DNA of 64,000 nucleotides. Origin: Alkalimarinus sediminis (lineage in GTDB: Bacteria > Pseudomonadota > Gammaproteobacteria > Pseudomonadales > Oleiphilaceae). This document shows, piece after piece, positions 8,277-19,115 of this stretch. The DNA lies in the NCBI RefSeq assembly GCF_026427595.1, contig NZ_CP101527.1, forward strand, positions 3,157,001-3,221,000. Reading direction: 5' to 3'. Every line of letters begins with the position of its first letter. The first letter of the stretch is position 1. Under the pieces are notes generated by a model. That model made no database searches. It worked only from the letters and a program-made list of their open reading frames with translations, and was not told the DNA's origin. Position numbers and translations under genes: made by a program.

Positions 8277-9127
8277 TATTGCTGCCTTTTTTCTAGTCCT
8301 TGCCAGCGCCCTACTGTGACGCGATCATTGCCTGATAAATCCTGATAACTCGCTACCTGCCCATACCCACAGCCTTTAAATATCTGTCGTACTGCGCTCG
8401 CTTGCTCAAACCCATGCTCGACCATCAACCAGCCGTGAAACTTTAAACAAACACTTGATTGTTTAGCAATATCAACAATATCCGACAAGCCGTTTTCTGC
8501 TGCTACTAATGCAGTTAAGGGCTCAAAGCGAACATCACCTTGGGTTAGATGAGGGTCAGACTCTGCTATATAGGGAGGGTTACTCACAATCAAGTCAACG
8601 CTTTCTGGCGCCAAACTATCGCACCAAGAACCCACTTTAAATGCGACTCGCTGCAACTGGTTTAGGTCAGCATTCTTTTTCGCCAGACTAACCGCTTCCT
8701 CAGATTGATCAATACCGGTAATAGACCACTGCTCCCTTTCTGATGCTAGTGCCAAGGCTATCGCACCGGTACCGGTACCCAAGTCGACAACAGTCAGAGG
8801 CTTATTAGGTAATAGTTCAAGCGCTACTTCGACTAACCGTTCAGTATCAGGTCGAGGAATAAGCGTCGAAGGGTGGACGTTTAAAGGAAGAGACCAAAAC
8901 TCTCTGATACCCGTTATATAAGCGATAGGCTCGCCACTATTGCGACGTTCAAGAAGTGATGAAAAAGAGGCTAACTGAGCGTCATCAAGAGTCTTCTCAG
9001 GCCAAGTGTAAAGGTAAGCTCTGTCTTTGTTTAACACATAACAGAGCAATACCTCTTTATCCAGTTCAGGGGTATCAGACTCAGGTAGCACTGCCTGACG
9101 GAGCAGTTCTGCAATCGATACCGTCAT
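8276..9127 (-). CDS. prmC: Release factor glutamine N5-methyltransferase PrmC
   Basis: The product has 283 residues. It methylates the Gln of the GGQ motif in peptide-chain release factors in the cytoplasm, using S-adenosylmethionine. Seen: the SAM motif VDLGTGTGAIALALA (about 113-127) and the catalytic NPPY motif in IVSNPPYIAE. It overlaps prfA and moeB by single nucleotides (TAATG junctions), so it is translationally coupled to its substrate gene prfA. Confidence 0.95.
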   Translation of the reverse strand: MTVSIAELLRQAVLPESDTPELDKEVLLCYVLNKDRAYLYTWPEKTLDDAQLASFSSLLERRNSGEPIAYITGIREFWSLPLNVHPSTLIPRPDTERLVEVALELLPNKPLTVVDLGTGTGAIALALASEREQWSITGIDQSEEAVSLAKKNADLNQLQRVAFKVGSWCDSLAPESVDLIVSNPPYIAESDPHLTQGDVRFEPLTALVAAENGLSDIVDIAKQSSVCLKFHGWLMVEHGFEQASAVRQIFKGCGYGQVASYQDLSGNDRVTVGRWQGLEKRQQ

Positions 9128-10212
9128 TACTCTTCACTTAATGACGCCAGAAGATCAGCCTGATACTCCTGTAATAAGGGCTCGATAATAGGGTTCAAAT
9201 CGCCCTCTGTCACCTCAGCCAGCTTATACAACGTAAGGTTAATTCGGTGATCAGTAATGCGACCCTGCGGGTAGTTGTAAGTTCGTATACGCTCTGACCG
9301 GTCACCGCTACCCACCAGACTCTTACGTGCATCTGCCTGCTCTTTAGCTGCCGCATCTTGTTGAGATGAGTTGAGCTTGGCTTGTAGTAGCGACATCGCT
9401 CTCGCTTTGTTTTTGTGCTGAGACCGTTCATCCTGACACTCAACCACAATACCCGATGGCAAGTGAGTAATACGAATAGCTGAATCAGTTTTGTTAACGT
9501 GCTGGCCACCTGCACCCGACGCCCTAAAGGTATCGATTCTCAAGTCGCCTTTATTAATATCAATCTCTTCCAGAGAGTCTGCTTCTGGCATCACCGCGAC
9601 TGTACAAGCAGAAGTGTGGATTCGTCCCTGAGACTCTGTTTCAGGCACTCGTTGAACCCGGTGAGCACCCGACTCAAACTTTAGCTGACCATAAACACCA
9701 TCACCTACCAATCGAGTAATAATCTCGCGGTAGCCACCGTGCTCACCTAGGCTTTCACTAACGACTTCAACCTTCCATCGCTGAGACTCTGCATAGCGGG
9801 AATACATTCTAAATAGATCACCCGCAAAAATAGCCGCTTCATCACCACCAGTACCTGCTCTAATCTCAAGAAACACGTTATGGGTATCATTCGGGTCTTT
9901 GGGTAATAGTAGTTTTTGCAGCTCGAGACCTAACACTTCTTTGCGTGCTTCTGCTTCAGCTAACTCTTCCTGAGCCATTTCACGCATATCAGCATCGCCA
10001 TCTTGAAGCAGCATATTAGCTTCTTCAATATCATCATCGACCTGCTTGTAGTCACCAAAGCACTTAACAACTGGCTCTAGCTCAGCATACTCTTTAGATA
10101 AGTCGCGAAACTTGTCCTGATCTGAAATTACGCCTGGGTCACTGAGCAGAGCAGCGATCTCTTCGTAGCGCTCACTAATATTGTCCAGTTTTGCAGCTAT
10201 AGATGGTTTCAT
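9127..10212 (-). CDS. prfA: Peptide chain release factor 1
   Basis: The product has 361 residues, the usual length. RF1 terminates translation at UAA and UAG. The GGQ catalytic loop is in [15 protein letters not shown], and the codon-reading P-x-T tripeptide is PET in [10 protein letters not shown]. It is coupled to prmC and lies 126 bp downstream of hemA, as in many gammaproteobacteria. Confidence 0.97.
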   Translation of the reverse strand: MKPSIAAKLDNISERYEEIAALLSDPGVISDQDKFRDLSKEYAELEPVVKCFGDYKQVDDDIEEANMLLQDGDADMREMAQEELAEAEARKEVLGLELQKLLLPKDPNDTHNVFLEIRAGTGGDEAAIFAGDLFRMYSRYAESQRWKVEVVSESLGEHGGYREIITRLVGDGVYGQLKFESGAHRVQRVPETESQGRIHTSACTVAVMPEADSLEEIDINKGDLRIDTFRASGAGGQHVNKTDSAIRITHLPSGIVVECQDERSQHKNKARAMSLLQAKLNSSQQDAAAKEQADARKSLVGSGDRSERIRTYNYPQGRITDHRINLTLYKLAEVTEGDLNPIIEPLLQEYQADLLASLSEE

Positions 10213-10338
10213 CTTGGTTTGTTTACCATTGTTCTATTAAATCAAGTTGCCGTATTCTATACGATTAAAGCAGAAATAATCATAAATAACTGAGAAAAAT
10301 GTAATGCTCGACAGAGCAAAATGAAGACTCGGCAGATA

Positions 10339-11625
10339 TTAACGCTTGTCAGTTGTGGACGAGCCCTGCTTTGATGTAGGCAGCTCAAACAGCTCTCTTA
10401 GCCAGTCTGTAACTTCTACTCTACCTTCAGCAGAGGCCTTACGAACCTGAACTGTTGGACTATGTATTATTTTATTCGTCAAACCACGCGCCAACCCTTT
10501 CAATGCCGCTTCTGGGTCCCCACCGTTACGAATAACTCTTAAAGCCTTCTCGACTTCGGTATCTCTTATATTTTCTACCTGCCCCCGAAACTGCTTTAAA
10601 GTGCTGGTGGCAGAAAGAGCTCTAATCTGAAACATAAATTCAGCAGCGCCACTTTCTACCAAGTGCTCTGCTTCTCGAGCAGCACCCTCTCGGGATTTAA
10701 CATTTTCATCAATCACCTGCTTTAGGTCGTCAACCGTATATAGGTAGACATCCTGCAGGTCACTCACCTGAGGCTCTATATCACGAGGAACGGCTATATC
10801 TACCATAAAAATAGGTCGATGTTTGCGCATTTTTAGCGCACGCTCAACAGCCCCCTTACCCAAAATAGGCAACTGACTGGCAGTAGAGGCAATAACAATA
10901 TCTGCGTACGGAAGGCGATCTGGGATATCAGATAACAGAATTGCATCACCTTGGATTTCTTGCGCTAGCTCCTGAGCCCTTGATAAGGTTCTATTGGCAA
11001 CCGTAATATCGCGAACACCCGCTTCTTTAAGGTGTCGCGCAACCAACTCAACTGTTTTGCCTGCACCAATGAGTAGTGCCCGGTTCTGGCTCATATCAGA
11101 AAATAGATGATTTGCCAGATGCACAGCTGCATACGCAACAGAAACAGGGTTCTCACCGATCGCAGTATCGGTTCTTACACGCTTGGCGACAGAGAAGGTC
11201 TGCTCGAAAAGACGCCCTAACTCGCCACCAACCGTTTCAGCGTCCCGAGCGGTAGCATAAGCAGACTTTAACTGCCCTAAGATTTGAGGTTCACCTAGGA
11301 CTAACGAATCTAAGCCGCTGGCAACCTTCATCATATGTCTGGCGGCTTCTTCATTCCAGTATGCATAACTACATGACTCTAGCTCACCGACCTGTAGGTC
11401 ATGGTATTGCCCTAGCCATTCAAGTAACGCACGACTACCTTCCAACTCTGTGGCGCAATAAAGCTCTGTTCGGTTACATGTCGATAATATAGCGACCTCA
11501 CTCACAGCAGACACCTGCTGAGCTTCCTGAAGCGCAGGCACTATTCGCTCTGGCGAAAAAGCCACTTTTTCGCGTACTGCAACCGAAGCAGTTTTGTGAT
11601 TAATACCTAACGCCAACAACGCCAT
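10339..11625 (-). CDS. hemA: Glutamyl-tRNA reductase
   Basis: The product has 428 residues from ATG 11625. The frame stays open to 11727, but relatives start with [13 protein letters not shown], which matches residue 1 here. It makes glutamate-1-semialdehyde from Glu-tRNA(Glu), the first step of C5 tetrapyrrole synthesis. The catalytic Cys lies in STCNRTELY (about residue 50), the NADPH Rossmann part in [16 protein letters not shown], and a helical dimerisation domain forms the C-terminus. It is the first gene of hemA-prfA-prmC-moeB and divergent from the TPR lipoprotein gene. Confidence 0.96.
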   Translation of the reverse strand: MALLALGINHKTASVAVREKVAFSPERIVPALQEAQQVSAVSEVAILSTCNRTELYCATELEGSRALLEWLGQYHDLQVGELESCSYAYWNEEAARHMMKVASGLDSLVLGEPQILGQLKSAYATARDAETVGGELGRLFEQTFSVAKRVRTDTAIGENPVSVAYAAVHLANHLFSDMSQNRALLIGAGKTVELVARHLKEAGVRDITVANRTLSRAQELAQEIQGDAILLSDIPDRLPYADIVIASTASQLPILGKGAVERALKMRKHRPIFMVDIAVPRDIEPQVSDLQDVYLYTVDDLKQVIDENVKSREGAAREAEHLVESGAAEFMFQIRALSATSTLKQFRGQVENIRDTEVEKALRVIRNGGDPEAALKGLARGLTNKIIHSPTVQVRKASAEGRVEVTDWLRELFELPTSKQGSSTTDKR

Positions 11626-11940
11626 ATAATCTGAAGAACCTTTACTAAATTTTGAAAATCCGCATTTTACAGGGCGCACGGCAATAAGACCACTCAACCC
11701 TGCCTTACAGTTGTGAATAATTGTCACAGGAGCTAAAGAATAATAAAAACACCATCCCTATTCCTTGATTAAAGCCAATAAATAGGCCAAAGAATAGAAA
11801 CACCCTCTAACCCCTTCACTCTGCTGAGTCACCGAGTGTTAAGTATTCGTTACCGTCATTTAATTTTTACTTTTGATGGTAGGCTTATTTTTTTTCTTGT
11901 GTCATCATAAAGCATAATAATTGCTGCGAATAAACAACAA
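11626..11940. other. Divergent intergenic region hemA / TPR lipoprotein
   Basis: About 315 bp, AT-rich, between two divergently read operons; it must hold both promoters. The hemA frame stays open over the first 100 bp, but that part lacks the family sequence. I see no hairpin, repeat or recognisable operator strong enough to place. Confidence 0.5.
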
Positions 11941-13734
11941 ATGAAACTCAGTACATATAATATTCTTCGATCAGTATCCTTAGTAACACTTTCGATTCTG
12001 ATATCAGGCTGCTCTCTTCAGTCTCTTAACACTCAAGCAGATGCAAACCAAGCAACTGACCTCACAACTGAACAAAACATAGAGCAGTTTCCCTCTGCTG
12101 ACCCTGCAATAGAGTATTCTGATTTTGACCCAGAAACCATGTATGCGCTATTAACTGCGGAGATAGCAGCACAGCGGGGACGCTATGACATAACCCTTCT
12201 AAACTACGTTCAGCAAGCCACTAAAACCAAAGATATAGCCGTAACAAAACGCGCTTTCAGGATTGCTCAATATCTAAAGGCGAGCAACGCACAACTTCAG
12301 CTATCTAAAGTCCTAGCAGAAATAGAGCCCAATGACATCGAAGCTAACCAACTCGCGGCTTTTCATCACGCTCGTAATAAAAAGTATGAAGCAGCTATGG
12401 GCTACATGGAAAAGATCATCGAACTTGAAGGCGATGCAGATTTAGAAAGGTTAGCAGCTCACTCAAAAACACTATCAAAAGAAGAGCAGGAAACACTGCT
12501 CAACTTATATACCTCCTTATATCAACGCCACCCCAACAACAAAGACGTTATATATAGCTTGGCAGTGATACAAAAAAACACCGGTCACACCGATGAAGCA
12601 GTAGCCACTCTTGCACCATTACTGGTTAAAGAACCAGAATTCCAGCCAGCTATTTTGCTACAGGCAGGCCTTCTCTACGACCAACAAAAACTATCAGAAG
12701 CAATAGAGTATCTTGAAGAGCAAACCGATAACTTCCCAGAAAACCGTAAGATGGGCACGCTCTATGGCCGACTTTTAATAGACGACAAGCAGCTTGATGA
12801 AGCGCAATCAGTATTTAAAGACCTGATGGAGCGCTTCCCTGAAGTCGCCGGACTCAGACTCTCTTATGCACTGGTCTCGCTAGAAAATAAAGACCAAGAC
12901 GAAGCCATCAAACAGTTTAACCTGCTACTCGACTCTCAACAGCACACCAATGAGTCACACTTTTACCTCGGCAGAATCGCTGACAACGAAAACAAGACAG
13001 AAGAAGCCATTCAACACTATTTGAGCGTAGAAAGTGGCACCCATTTTTACTCGTCCGTTTCCAGAGCTAGCTTCCTTATGGCCCAAGAAGGTCTTCTTAA
13101 CGAAGCACTAACAGGACTTGAAAAGTTACGGCAGGCAGCACCAGACCAAGCTGAGAACTTTTGGTTAATTGAAGTTAATTTACTGCTCGACCTAAAGGAA
13201 GACGATCTTGCATTAGGCTCTATTAATATCGCACTAATGGATTTTCCTACTAACACTAAGTTGCTTTACTCTCGCTCAATGCTGCTTGACAAAGCAGGTC
13301 GACTAGATGAGATGGAGCAAGACCTACGCACTATACTAGAAACAGAACCTAACAATGCCGTTGCGCTCAACGCATTGGGCTACACACTTGCCGATAAAAC
13401 AACACGCTTTATGGAAGCCTTTGATCTCATTTCTAAGGCCTACCAACTAAACCCTAACAATCCTGCCATCCTGGATAGTATGGGGTGGGTATACTACCGA
13501 ATGGGCAATCTGGAAAAGTCTCTCGAGTTTTTACAGTTAGCCTACTCTCAGTTTCCCGACCCTGAAGTAGCCGCCCATTTAGGGGAAGTGTTATGGCAAA
13601 AAGGTGATAAAGAAGGTGCCCAAGCAATTTGGCAAGAGTCACTCAAGGGCGAAAGCAGCAACACCATTGTAGTAGAGACAATGAAAAGACTAGGCGCACC
13701 CACACCCCCTATCTCAACCACTGAGCAACCCTAG
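11941..13734 (+). CDS. Tetratricopeptide-repeat outer-membrane lipoprotein
   Basis: The product has 597 residues. The signal peptide ends in the lipobox LISGC (Cys about residue 24), and the residue after Cys is Ser, consistent with outer-membrane sorting. The rest is a long array of TPR helices (for example DEAIKQFNLLL, AVALNALGYTLADK and AILDSMGWVYYRMGN). The homologous gene sits in this position, upstream of lolB, in Pseudomonas. A scaffold role in envelope assembly is inferred; no catalytic motif is seen. It is 12 bp from lolB, in the same operon. Confidence 0.88.
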   Translation: MKLSTYNILRSVSLVTLSILISGCSLQSLNTQADANQATDLTTEQNIEQFPSADPAIEYSDFDPETMYALLTAEIAAQRGRYDITLLNYVQQATKTKDIAVTKRAFRIAQYLKASNAQLQLSKVLAEIEPNDIEANQLAAFHHARNKKYEAAMGYMEKIIELEGDADLERLAAHSKTLSKEEQETLLNLYTSLYQRHPNNKDVIYSLAVIQKNTGHTDEAVATLAPLLVKEPEFQPAILLQAGLLYDQQKLSEAIEYLEEQTDNFPENRKMGTLYGRLLIDDKQLDEAQSVFKDLMERFPEVAGLRLSYALVSLENKDQDEAIKQFNLLLDSQQHTNESHFYLGRIADNENKTEEAIQHYLSVESGTHFYSSVSRASFLMAQEGLLNEALTGLEKLRQAAPDQAENFWLIEVNLLLDLKEDDLALGSINIALMDFPTNTKLLYSRSMLLDKAGRLDEMEQDLRTILETEPNNAVALNALGYTLADKTTRFMEAFDLISKAYQLNPNNPAILDSMGWVYYRMGNLEKSLEFLQLAYSQFPDPEVAAHLGEVLWQKGDKEGAQAIWQESLKGESSNTIVVETMKRLGAPTPPISTTEQP

Positions 13735-13746
13735 TCGACTATTAAA

Positions 13747-14388
13747 ATGGCCTATTCGATCCACTCAAACATTCGCCTATGGGCCATATGCTTGCTATTC
13801 GCCTCATTGATACAAGGCTGTGCAACCACTACCGAAATACCCTTAACTCAAACCGAGCCTCCCCAATGGCAAGAGACCATATCTCAATTAGCCAATATCG
13901 ATCACTGGGAGTTTTCAGGAAAAATAGGCGTTAAGGTACCTGAAAGAATAGATAGCGCTGTTATCAATCGCTGGATGCAAGCAGATGCAGAGTTCACCAT
14001 AGACCTGTCATCTGCCATATTTGGACTCGGCGCTACCAGAATAAACGGTACTCCAGACTACATTGTGATAACCGAGTCTGGCGAACCCCCTATCACCTCT
14101 TTAGAGCCCACCCGACTTATCGAACAACACATTGGATGGCCCCTACCTATCGCTAAACTAAGATACTGGGTTAAAGGTATGCCCGCTCCGACAGAAACAG
14201 ACGAAGATAATGTTCAAGCACTAAAATTCAATAACTCGGGCGAACTATCAGAACTCAAACAAAACGGTTGGCAGATTAACTACTCCAAATATACTCTATT
14301 CAACAACATTAACCTCCCTCGAAAAATCGTTTTACGACAACAACAAGCCAAAATCACCGTAATCATTAATGAATGGCAGTTACCCTGA
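13747..14388 (+). CDS. lolB: Outer-membrane lipoprotein receptor LolB
   Basis: The product has 213 residues. The lipobox LIQGC gives a lipidated Cys at about residue 25. LolB receives lipoproteins from LolA and inserts them into the inner leaflet of the outer membrane. The family segment around HWEFSGKIGVK and the hydrophobic loop region (SSAIFGLGATRI) are visible. It lies in the canonical order lolB-ispE-prs and its end is within a few bases of ispE. Confidence 0.9.
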   Translation: MAYSIHSNIRLWAICLLFASLIQGCATTTEIPLTQTEPPQWQETISQLANIDHWEFSGKIGVKVPERIDSAVINRWMQADAEFTIDLSSAIFGLGATRINGTPDYIVITESGEPPITSLEPTRLIEQHIGWPLPIAKLRYWVKGMPAPTETDEDNVQALKFNNSGELSELKQNGWQINYSKYTLFNNINLPRKIVLRQQQAKITVIINEWQLP

Positions 14389-14395
14389 CACCACT

Positions 14396-15238
14396 ATGAC
14401 TCAGACCACCATTACTCTTCCGGCTCCCGCCAAATTAAACTTATTTCTTCATATTAACGGCAGGCGTCCTGATGGTTATCATGAACTACAAACACTCTTT
14501 CAGTTTTTAGATCGCTGTGACACCCTTCAATTTACCGTGACGGAAGAAGACAAAATAGAGATAGCTCCTGCTATTGAAGGAGTCGACCTGCAAGATAACC
14601 TAATCTACAAAGCAGCCATGCTGCTCAAACCTCATAGAAAAGTAACAAAAGGCATACGGATCACGCTCGACAAAGTCTTGCCCATGGGTGGCGGGCTCGG
14701 TGGCGGCAGTTCAGATGCCGCCACCACACTAGTAGCACTGAATACATTATGGCAATGCCAACAAAGCACAGCACAATTAATGAGACTAGGCTTAGTACTC
14801 GGCGCTGATGTACCGGTATTCGTAAACGGCCAAGCAGCTTGGGCAGAGGGAGTAGGCGAAATTTTGACCCCCGCAAAACCTGCTGAACCTTGGTACATCG
14901 TGGTCACACCCAACTGTCACGTCAACACAGGTGAAATTTTTTCTCACCAACGCTTGACAAGAGACACGCCAAAGTTGAAAATAGCGCCCGCTCTTGAGGG
15001 AGACGTCAAGAACTACCGCAACGACTGTGAGAACATCGTGAGCGAACTTTACCCAGAGGTAAAGCAAGCCCTAGAAGCTCTTAATCAGTTTGGTAATTCA
15101 AGACTAACCGGTACCGGTGCTTGTATTTTTGCAGCATTTGATACCAAAGAAAAAGCTGAATCAGCCTTTTCTAAACTTCCCAAAAGCATTAAAGGTTTCA
15201 TAAGTAAAGGACTCAACTCCTCCCCCTTATTATGTTGA
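14396..15238 (+). CDS. ispE: 4-diphosphocytidyl-2-C-methyl-D-erythritol kinase
   Basis: The product has 280 residues from ATG 14396, chosen because family members begin a few residues before PAPAKLNLFLHI. An in-frame ATG at 14369, overlapping lolB, would add nine residues; neither has a strong ribosome binding site. This GHMP kinase phosphorylates CDP-methylerythritol in the MEP isoprenoid pathway. The ATP loop PMGGGLGGGSSDAATTL and the C-terminal SRLTGTGACIF motif are present. Confidence 0.95.
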   Translation: MTQTTITLPAPAKLNLFLHINGRRPDGYHELQTLFQFLDRCDTLQFTVTEEDKIEIAPAIEGVDLQDNLIYKAAMLLKPHRKVTKGIRITLDKVLPMGGGLGGGSSDAATTLVALNTLWQCQQSTAQLMRLGLVLGADVPVFVNGQAAWAEGVGEILTPAKPAEPWYIVVTPNCHVNTGEIFSHQRLTRDTPKLKIAPALEGDVKNYRNDCENIVSELYPEVKQALEALNQFGNSRLTGTGACIFAAFDTKEKAESAFSKLPKSIKGFISKGLNSSPLLC

Positions 15239-15286
15239 GACCAAACAGAACTGAAGAAACTGAAAGAGTATCATAAATGATATTAC

Positions 15287-15361
15287 TGGGGTGTCGCCAA
15301 GCGGTAAGGCAACGGGTTTTGATCCCGTCATGCGTTGGTTCGAATCCAGCCACCCCAGCCA
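15287..15361 (+). tRNA. tRNA-Gln (anticodon TTG)
   Basis: The acceptor stem TGGGGTG pairs with CACCCCA at 15351-15357, then discriminator G and an encoded CCA. The anticodon arm ACGGG/CCCGT holds the TTG anticodon at 15319-15321, and the T-arm contains GGTTCGAATCC. The sequence is close to E. coli tRNA-Gln. It lies between ispE and prs, as in Pseudomonas. Confidence 0.97.
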
Positions 15362-15415
15362 TTATTCTATCTCCTCCTCATACTAAATTCGATAATTATC
15401 CTGAAGGTATTCGTC

Positions 15416-16360
15416 GTGTCTAAGTTAATGGTATTTACTGGTAACGCCAATCCGAAACTGGCTGCTCAAGTCGTTGAGGCTCTCCACATCCCTATGGGAA
15501 ATGCAGTCGTTGAGAAGTTTAGCGATGGGGAAATCTCAGTAGAAATCAATGAAAATGTTCGAGGAAGAGATGTTTTCATTATTCAGCCCACTTGCTACCC
15601 AACCAATGACAACATCATGGAGCTTATCGTAATGGCAGACGCCTTACGCCGAGCATCCGCTACACGAATTACAGCTGTTGTCCCTTATTTTGGTTATGCA
15701 AGACAAGATCGACGAGTACGCTCGAAGCGTGTAGCGATCAGCGCCAAAGTAGTTGCAGATATGATGACAGGCGTTGGCATAGATCGTCTTTTAACCGTTG
15801 ACCTTCACGCTGACCAAATCCAAGGCTTCTTTGATATTCCAGTAGACAACATTTACGCTACCCCCGTCTTGGTTGATGACATCGAGCGAGCCAACTATGA
15901 GAACTTCATGGTGGTATCACCAGACGTAGGCGGTGTTGTTCGCGCAAGAGCCATGGCAAAACGCCTGAATGATGTAGACTTAGCAATCATTGATAAGCGC
16001 CGCCCAAAAGCAAACGTATCCCAGGTAATGCACATTATCGGAGACGTAAAAGGCAAAACCTGTATTCTAATCGACGATATCGTTGATACTGCTGGCACAT
16101 TATGCAAAGCAGCTGAAGCACTTAAAGAACATGGCGCAGAAAAAGTTGTTGCCTATATCACACACCCAGTGCTTTCAGGCCCAGCAATTGAAAACATAAC
16201 ATCGTCATCTCTAGATGAACTAATTGTGGCAGACACCATTCCACTTAGTGACAAAGCACAAAAGTGTGGTAAAATCCGCCCCCTCTCAATGGCAAGCCTG
16301 CTTGCAGAGTCTATTCGACGAATCTGCAATGAAGAGTCTATCAGTGCAATGTTTGACTGA
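15416..16360 (+). CDS. prs: Ribose-phosphate pyrophosphokinase
   Basis: The product has 314 residues from GTG 15416, supported by GAAGG 8 nt upstream and by the family start [12 protein letters not shown]. Frames running further upstream would pass through the tRNA. Prs makes PRPP from ribose-5-phosphate and ATP. The ATP/Mg signature [12 protein letters not shown] and the PRPP-binding [13 protein letters not shown] are both intact. It is followed by a strong hairpin before rplY. Confidence 0.96.
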   Translation: MSKLMVFTGNANPKLAAQVVEALHIPMGNAVVEKFSDGEISVEINENVRGRDVFIIQPTCYPTNDNIMELIVMADALRRASATRITAVVPYFGYARQDRRVRSKRVAISAKVVADMMTGVGIDRLLTVDLHADQIQGFFDIPVDNIYATPVLVDDIERANYENFMVVSPDVGGVVRARAMAKRLNDVDLAIIDKRRPKANVSQVMHIIGDVKGKTCILIDDIVDTAGTLCKAAEALKEHGAEKVVAYITHPVLSGPAIENITSSSLDELIVADTIPLSDKAQKCGKIRPLSMASLLAESIRRICNEESISAMFD

Positions 16361-16408
16361 TTAGAGCAGCTTCTGGTCACTAAAACGCCATTATGAGTAA
16401 ACAGTTTT

Positions 16409-16439
16409 GACAGCGAGCTTCCTTTGGAAGCTCGCTGTC
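16409..16439 (+). terminator. 14-bp hairpin between prs and rplY
   Basis: A perfect stem of 14 bp (16409-16422 with 16426-16439) and a TTT loop lie 49 bp after the prs stop. There is no long U-run after it, so it may be a partial terminator or an RNA-stabilising element that separates prs from rplY expression. Confidence 0.65.
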
Positions 16440-16535
16440 GTATTAGCCGGCGGCTTTAGTCGTCATTTAACACCCATACTGCTGACCTGGTCGCAAGGTC
16501 ACAGTAGAGGTCTATTTTACATTGAGGAATAACAA

Positions 16536-17165
16536 ATGACTGATGCATTTGTAGTAAACGCAGAAGTTCGTACAGACAAGGGGAAAGGTGCGAGCCGCCG
16601 CCTTCGTCGTTTAGATAACTTGGTTCCAGCTATCATTTACGGTGGCGACAAAGAGCCTGTATCTTTAACTTTGAAGCACAACGAGATCATCAAATCTCTA
16701 GACAACGAAGCTTTTTACTCTCACATTCTTACCATTAACATCGCCGGTAAAGAAGAGAGCGCAATCCTAAAAGATCTTCAGCGTCACCCTGCTCGCCACG
16801 AAATTTTACATGCTGACTTTTTGCGCGTAAGCAAAAACCAGCCTATCAACGTACACGTACCTCTTCACTTCACAAACGAAGATGCTTGTGTTGGTGTTAA
16901 AATGGAAGGCGGTGCAATCTCTCACCAGGCTTCAGATGTTGAAATCACCTGTCTACCAGGCGACCTTCCTGAGTTCATCGAAGTCAACATGGCTGATGTT
17001 CATGTTGAGAATATCGTTCACTTGTCAGACCTTGTTCTTCCTGAAGGTGTGACTATTACTGCACTTCAGCACGGCGAAGACCACGATCTTCCTGTTGCAG
17101 CAGTACACAAGCCTAAGGGCGAGAAAGCTGCAGAAGAAACAGAAGAGGAAGCAGGCGAAGAATAA
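16536..17165 (+). CDS. rplY: 50S ribosomal protein L25 / general stress protein Ctc
   Basis: The product has 209 residues: an N-terminal L25 domain (RTDKGKGASRRLRR) that binds 5S rRNA, and a C-terminal CTC beta domain ending in an acidic tail (AAEETEEEAGEE). The ribosome binding site GAGG lies just upstream of ATG. It is in the operon order prs-rplY-pth-ychF. Confidence 0.95.
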   Translation: MTDAFVVNAEVRTDKGKGASRRLRRLDNLVPAIIYGGDKEPVSLTLKHNEIIKSLDNEAFYSHILTINIAGKEESAILKDLQRHPARHEILHADFLRVSKNQPINVHVPLHFTNEDACVGVKMEGGAISHQASDVEITCLPGDLPEFIEVNMADVHVENIVHLSDLVLPEGVTITALQHGEDHDLPVAAVHKPKGEKAAEETEEEAGEE

Positions 17166-17201
17166 GCCTGCATCACTGCTGTAATAAGAGAGCCTCAGAT
17201 C

Positions 17202-17789
17202 ATGACGGACCATATTCGACTCATTGTTGGCCTGGGAAACCCAGGTAAAGAATATGAGAATACCCGACATAACGCTGGGGCTCTTTTTGTTGAGGAGCTA
17301 GCTAAGAGCGCTGGCAGCAGCCTCAGACCAGAAAGAAAATATCACGGCCTCTATACCAAGATTAACTTTCATGGCAACGACTTACACCTCCTAAACCCTA
17401 CGACATTTATGAATCGTAGCGGCTTATCCGTCAACGCACTCTGCCAATTTTTCAAGATCAAACCAGAAGAAGTGTTGGTAGCTCACGACGAACTCGACAT
17501 TCCATGCGGCACCCTTAAACTTAAACAAGGTGGCGGTCATGGTGGGCACAACGGGTTAAGAGATATCATCAGTCATTTCGGCGGCAATAAACAGTTTTAC
17601 AGACTACGCCTAGGGATCGACCACCCAGGCAGCAGTGAGCGAGTAACCGGGCATGTGCTCGGAAAAATCGGCAAACAAGAGACCGAAAAGCTTAATGCAG
17701 TCTATGACGAGATTAACCGAGTACTCCCTGAGATCATAAATGGAGAATGGCAAAAAGCGATGAACCGCCTCCACGCATTTAAAGCGTAA
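17202..17789 (+). CDS. pth: Peptidyl-tRNA hydrolase
   Basis: The product has 195 residues. It cleaves peptidyl-tRNA released from stalled ribosomes. Motifs visible include [17 protein letters not shown], with the catalytic His, PTTFMNRSG and the [12 protein letters not shown] loop. It is 36 bp after rplY and 139 bp before ychF. Confidence 0.96.
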   Translation: MTDHIRLIVGLGNPGKEYENTRHNAGALFVEELAKSAGSSLRPERKYHGLYTKINFHGNDLHLLNPTTFMNRSGLSVNALCQFFKIKPEEVLVAHDELDIPCGTLKLKQGGGHGGHNGLRDIISHFGGNKQFYRLRLGIDHPGSSERVTGHVLGKIGKQETEKLNAVYDEINRVLPEIINGEWQKAMNRLHAFKA

Positions 17790-17859
17790 CTATTTCACCC
17801 TCTTCGATCTTAAAAAACCTCTTACCTCTATTGATTCACAGCCATGCACCGGCACGCCA

Positions 17860-17888
17860 TTTATTTGCGCTCTGACTGCAGGTATAAT
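17860..17888 (+). promoter_or_regulatory. Candidate promoter for ychF
   Basis: A perfect TATAAT lies at 17883-17888, 40 bp before the ychF ATG, with a weak -35 TTTATT at 17860-17865 (17-bp spacer). The -10 is convincing by eye, the -35 is not. Confidence 0.4.
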
Positions 17889-17928
17889 GTCGCATCTTTT
17901 TTATACACTCTTGTTAGAGATTACGTTT

Positions 17929-19020
17929 ATGGGTTTCAAATGTGGCATTGTCGGCCTGCCAAATGTAGGTAAATCGACTCTTTTTAACGCACTTACGAAA
18001 GCAGGCATAGGCGCAGAAAACTTCCCCTTCTGCACCATCGAACCAAATGCTGGTGTTGTACCTATGCCCGACCCGCGCCTAGATAAGCTAGCAGCCATCG
18101 TCAACCCTGAGCGCGTCATTGCAACCACCATGGAATTTGTTGATATTGCAGGCTTGGTAGCGGGAGCATCTAAAGGTGAAGGACTTGGCAACCAGTTTTT
18201 AGCCAACATCCGTGAAACAGATGCAATCGCACACGTTGTTCGCTGCTTTGATGATGAAAATGTTATTCACGTAGCCTCAAAAATAGATCCAGCAGCAGAC
18301 ATAGATGTTATTAACACCGAGCTAGCCCTCTCCGACCTCGATAGTGTCGAAAAAGGGATCAAGCGCCTTAGCCGCGCAGTAAAAGGTGGCGATAAAAAGG
18401 CTAAAGCACAGGTCGAAATACTTGAGCGACTTTTACCTCATCTTAATGAAGCAAAGCCAGTACGAGCGGCAGGCCTTTCTGAAGATGAGCTAGCCCTGTT
18501 ACACGAGTTTCACCTTCTAACTATCAAGCCTACCATGTATATTGCGAATGTTGACGAAGATGGCTTCGAAAACAACCCACACCTCGATACCGTGAAAGCG
18601 ATTGCAGCCGAAGAGGACGCACTGGTGGTGCCAATCTGCAATAAACTTGAAGCTGAAATAGCCGAACTCGATGAAGAAGAGAAAGAAGAGTTTCTTGCAG
18701 ACCTAGGCATGGACGAAGCAGGTCTAGATAGAGTAATTCGCGCAGGATACTCACTCCTAGGACTGCAAACCTACTTCACCGCTGGCGTAAAAGAAGTCAG
18801 AGCGTGGACCGTTGCTATTGGCGCAACAGCCCCTCAGGCAGCTGGAGTGATCCACACAGACTTCGAGAAGGGCTTTATTCGTGCTGAAGTAACCTCATAC
18901 GATGACTATATTCAGTACAACGGTGAGCAAGGCGCTAAAGAAGCAGGAAAGTGGCGTTTAGAAGGAAAAGAGTACATCGTTAAAGACGGCGACGTTATGC
19001 ACTTCCGATTCAATGTCTAA
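17929..19020 (+). CDS. ychF: Redox-regulated ATPase YchF (Obg-family)
   Basis: The product has 363 residues from ATG 17929, exactly the E. coli length; an upstream in-frame ATG (17887) would add 14 unrelated residues over the TATAAT box. G1 is [14 protein letters not shown], and the G4 variant NKLE (in ICNKLEAE) gives YchF its ATP preference. A C-terminal TGS domain is present (around [15 protein letters not shown]). It is a ribosome-associated cytoplasmic protein. A short hairpin follows the stop. Confidence 0.96.
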   Translation: MGFKCGIVGLPNVGKSTLFNALTKAGIGAENFPFCTIEPNAGVVPMPDPRLDKLAAIVNPERVIATTMEFVDIAGLVAGASKGEGLGNQFLANIRETDAIAHVVRCFDDENVIHVASKIDPAADIDVINTELALSDLDSVEKGIKRLSRAVKGGDKKAKAQVEILERLLPHLNEAKPVRAAGLSEDELALLHEFHLLTIKPTMYIANVDEDGFENNPHLDTVKAIAAEEDALVVPICNKLEAEIAELDEEEKEEFLADLGMDEAGLDRVIRAGYSLLGLQTYFTAGVKEVRAWTVAIGATAPQAAGVIHTDFEKGFIRAEVTSYDDYIQYNGEQGAKEAGKWRLEGKEYIVKDGDVMHFRFNV

Positions 19021-19063
19021 TTTATCGTCTTTTATCGCAACTTGTTGTAGATTCATGAGATAA

Positions 19064-19080
19064 GGGGGTTGACAACCCCC
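19064..19080 (+). terminator. Short GC hairpin after ychF
   Basis: GGGGGTT (19064-19070) pairs with AACCCCC (19074-19080) around a 3-nt loop. There is no U-run behind it. It physically contains the TTGACA used as the likely -35 of the tRNA-Met promoter. Confidence 0.5.
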
Positions 19081-19099
19081 AGCAAAAACAACAAAATAC
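19069..19099 (+). promoter_or_regulatory. Candidate promoter of tRNA-Met
   Basis: A perfect -35 TTGACA lies at 19069-19074, inside the preceding hairpin, and an A/T-rich -10-like stretch at about 19092-19099 is followed by GCGC. It is 17 bp before the tRNA, the right place for a stable-RNA promoter. Confidence 0.5.
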
Positions 19100-19115
19100 G
19101 CGCCTCAAATGTTGC

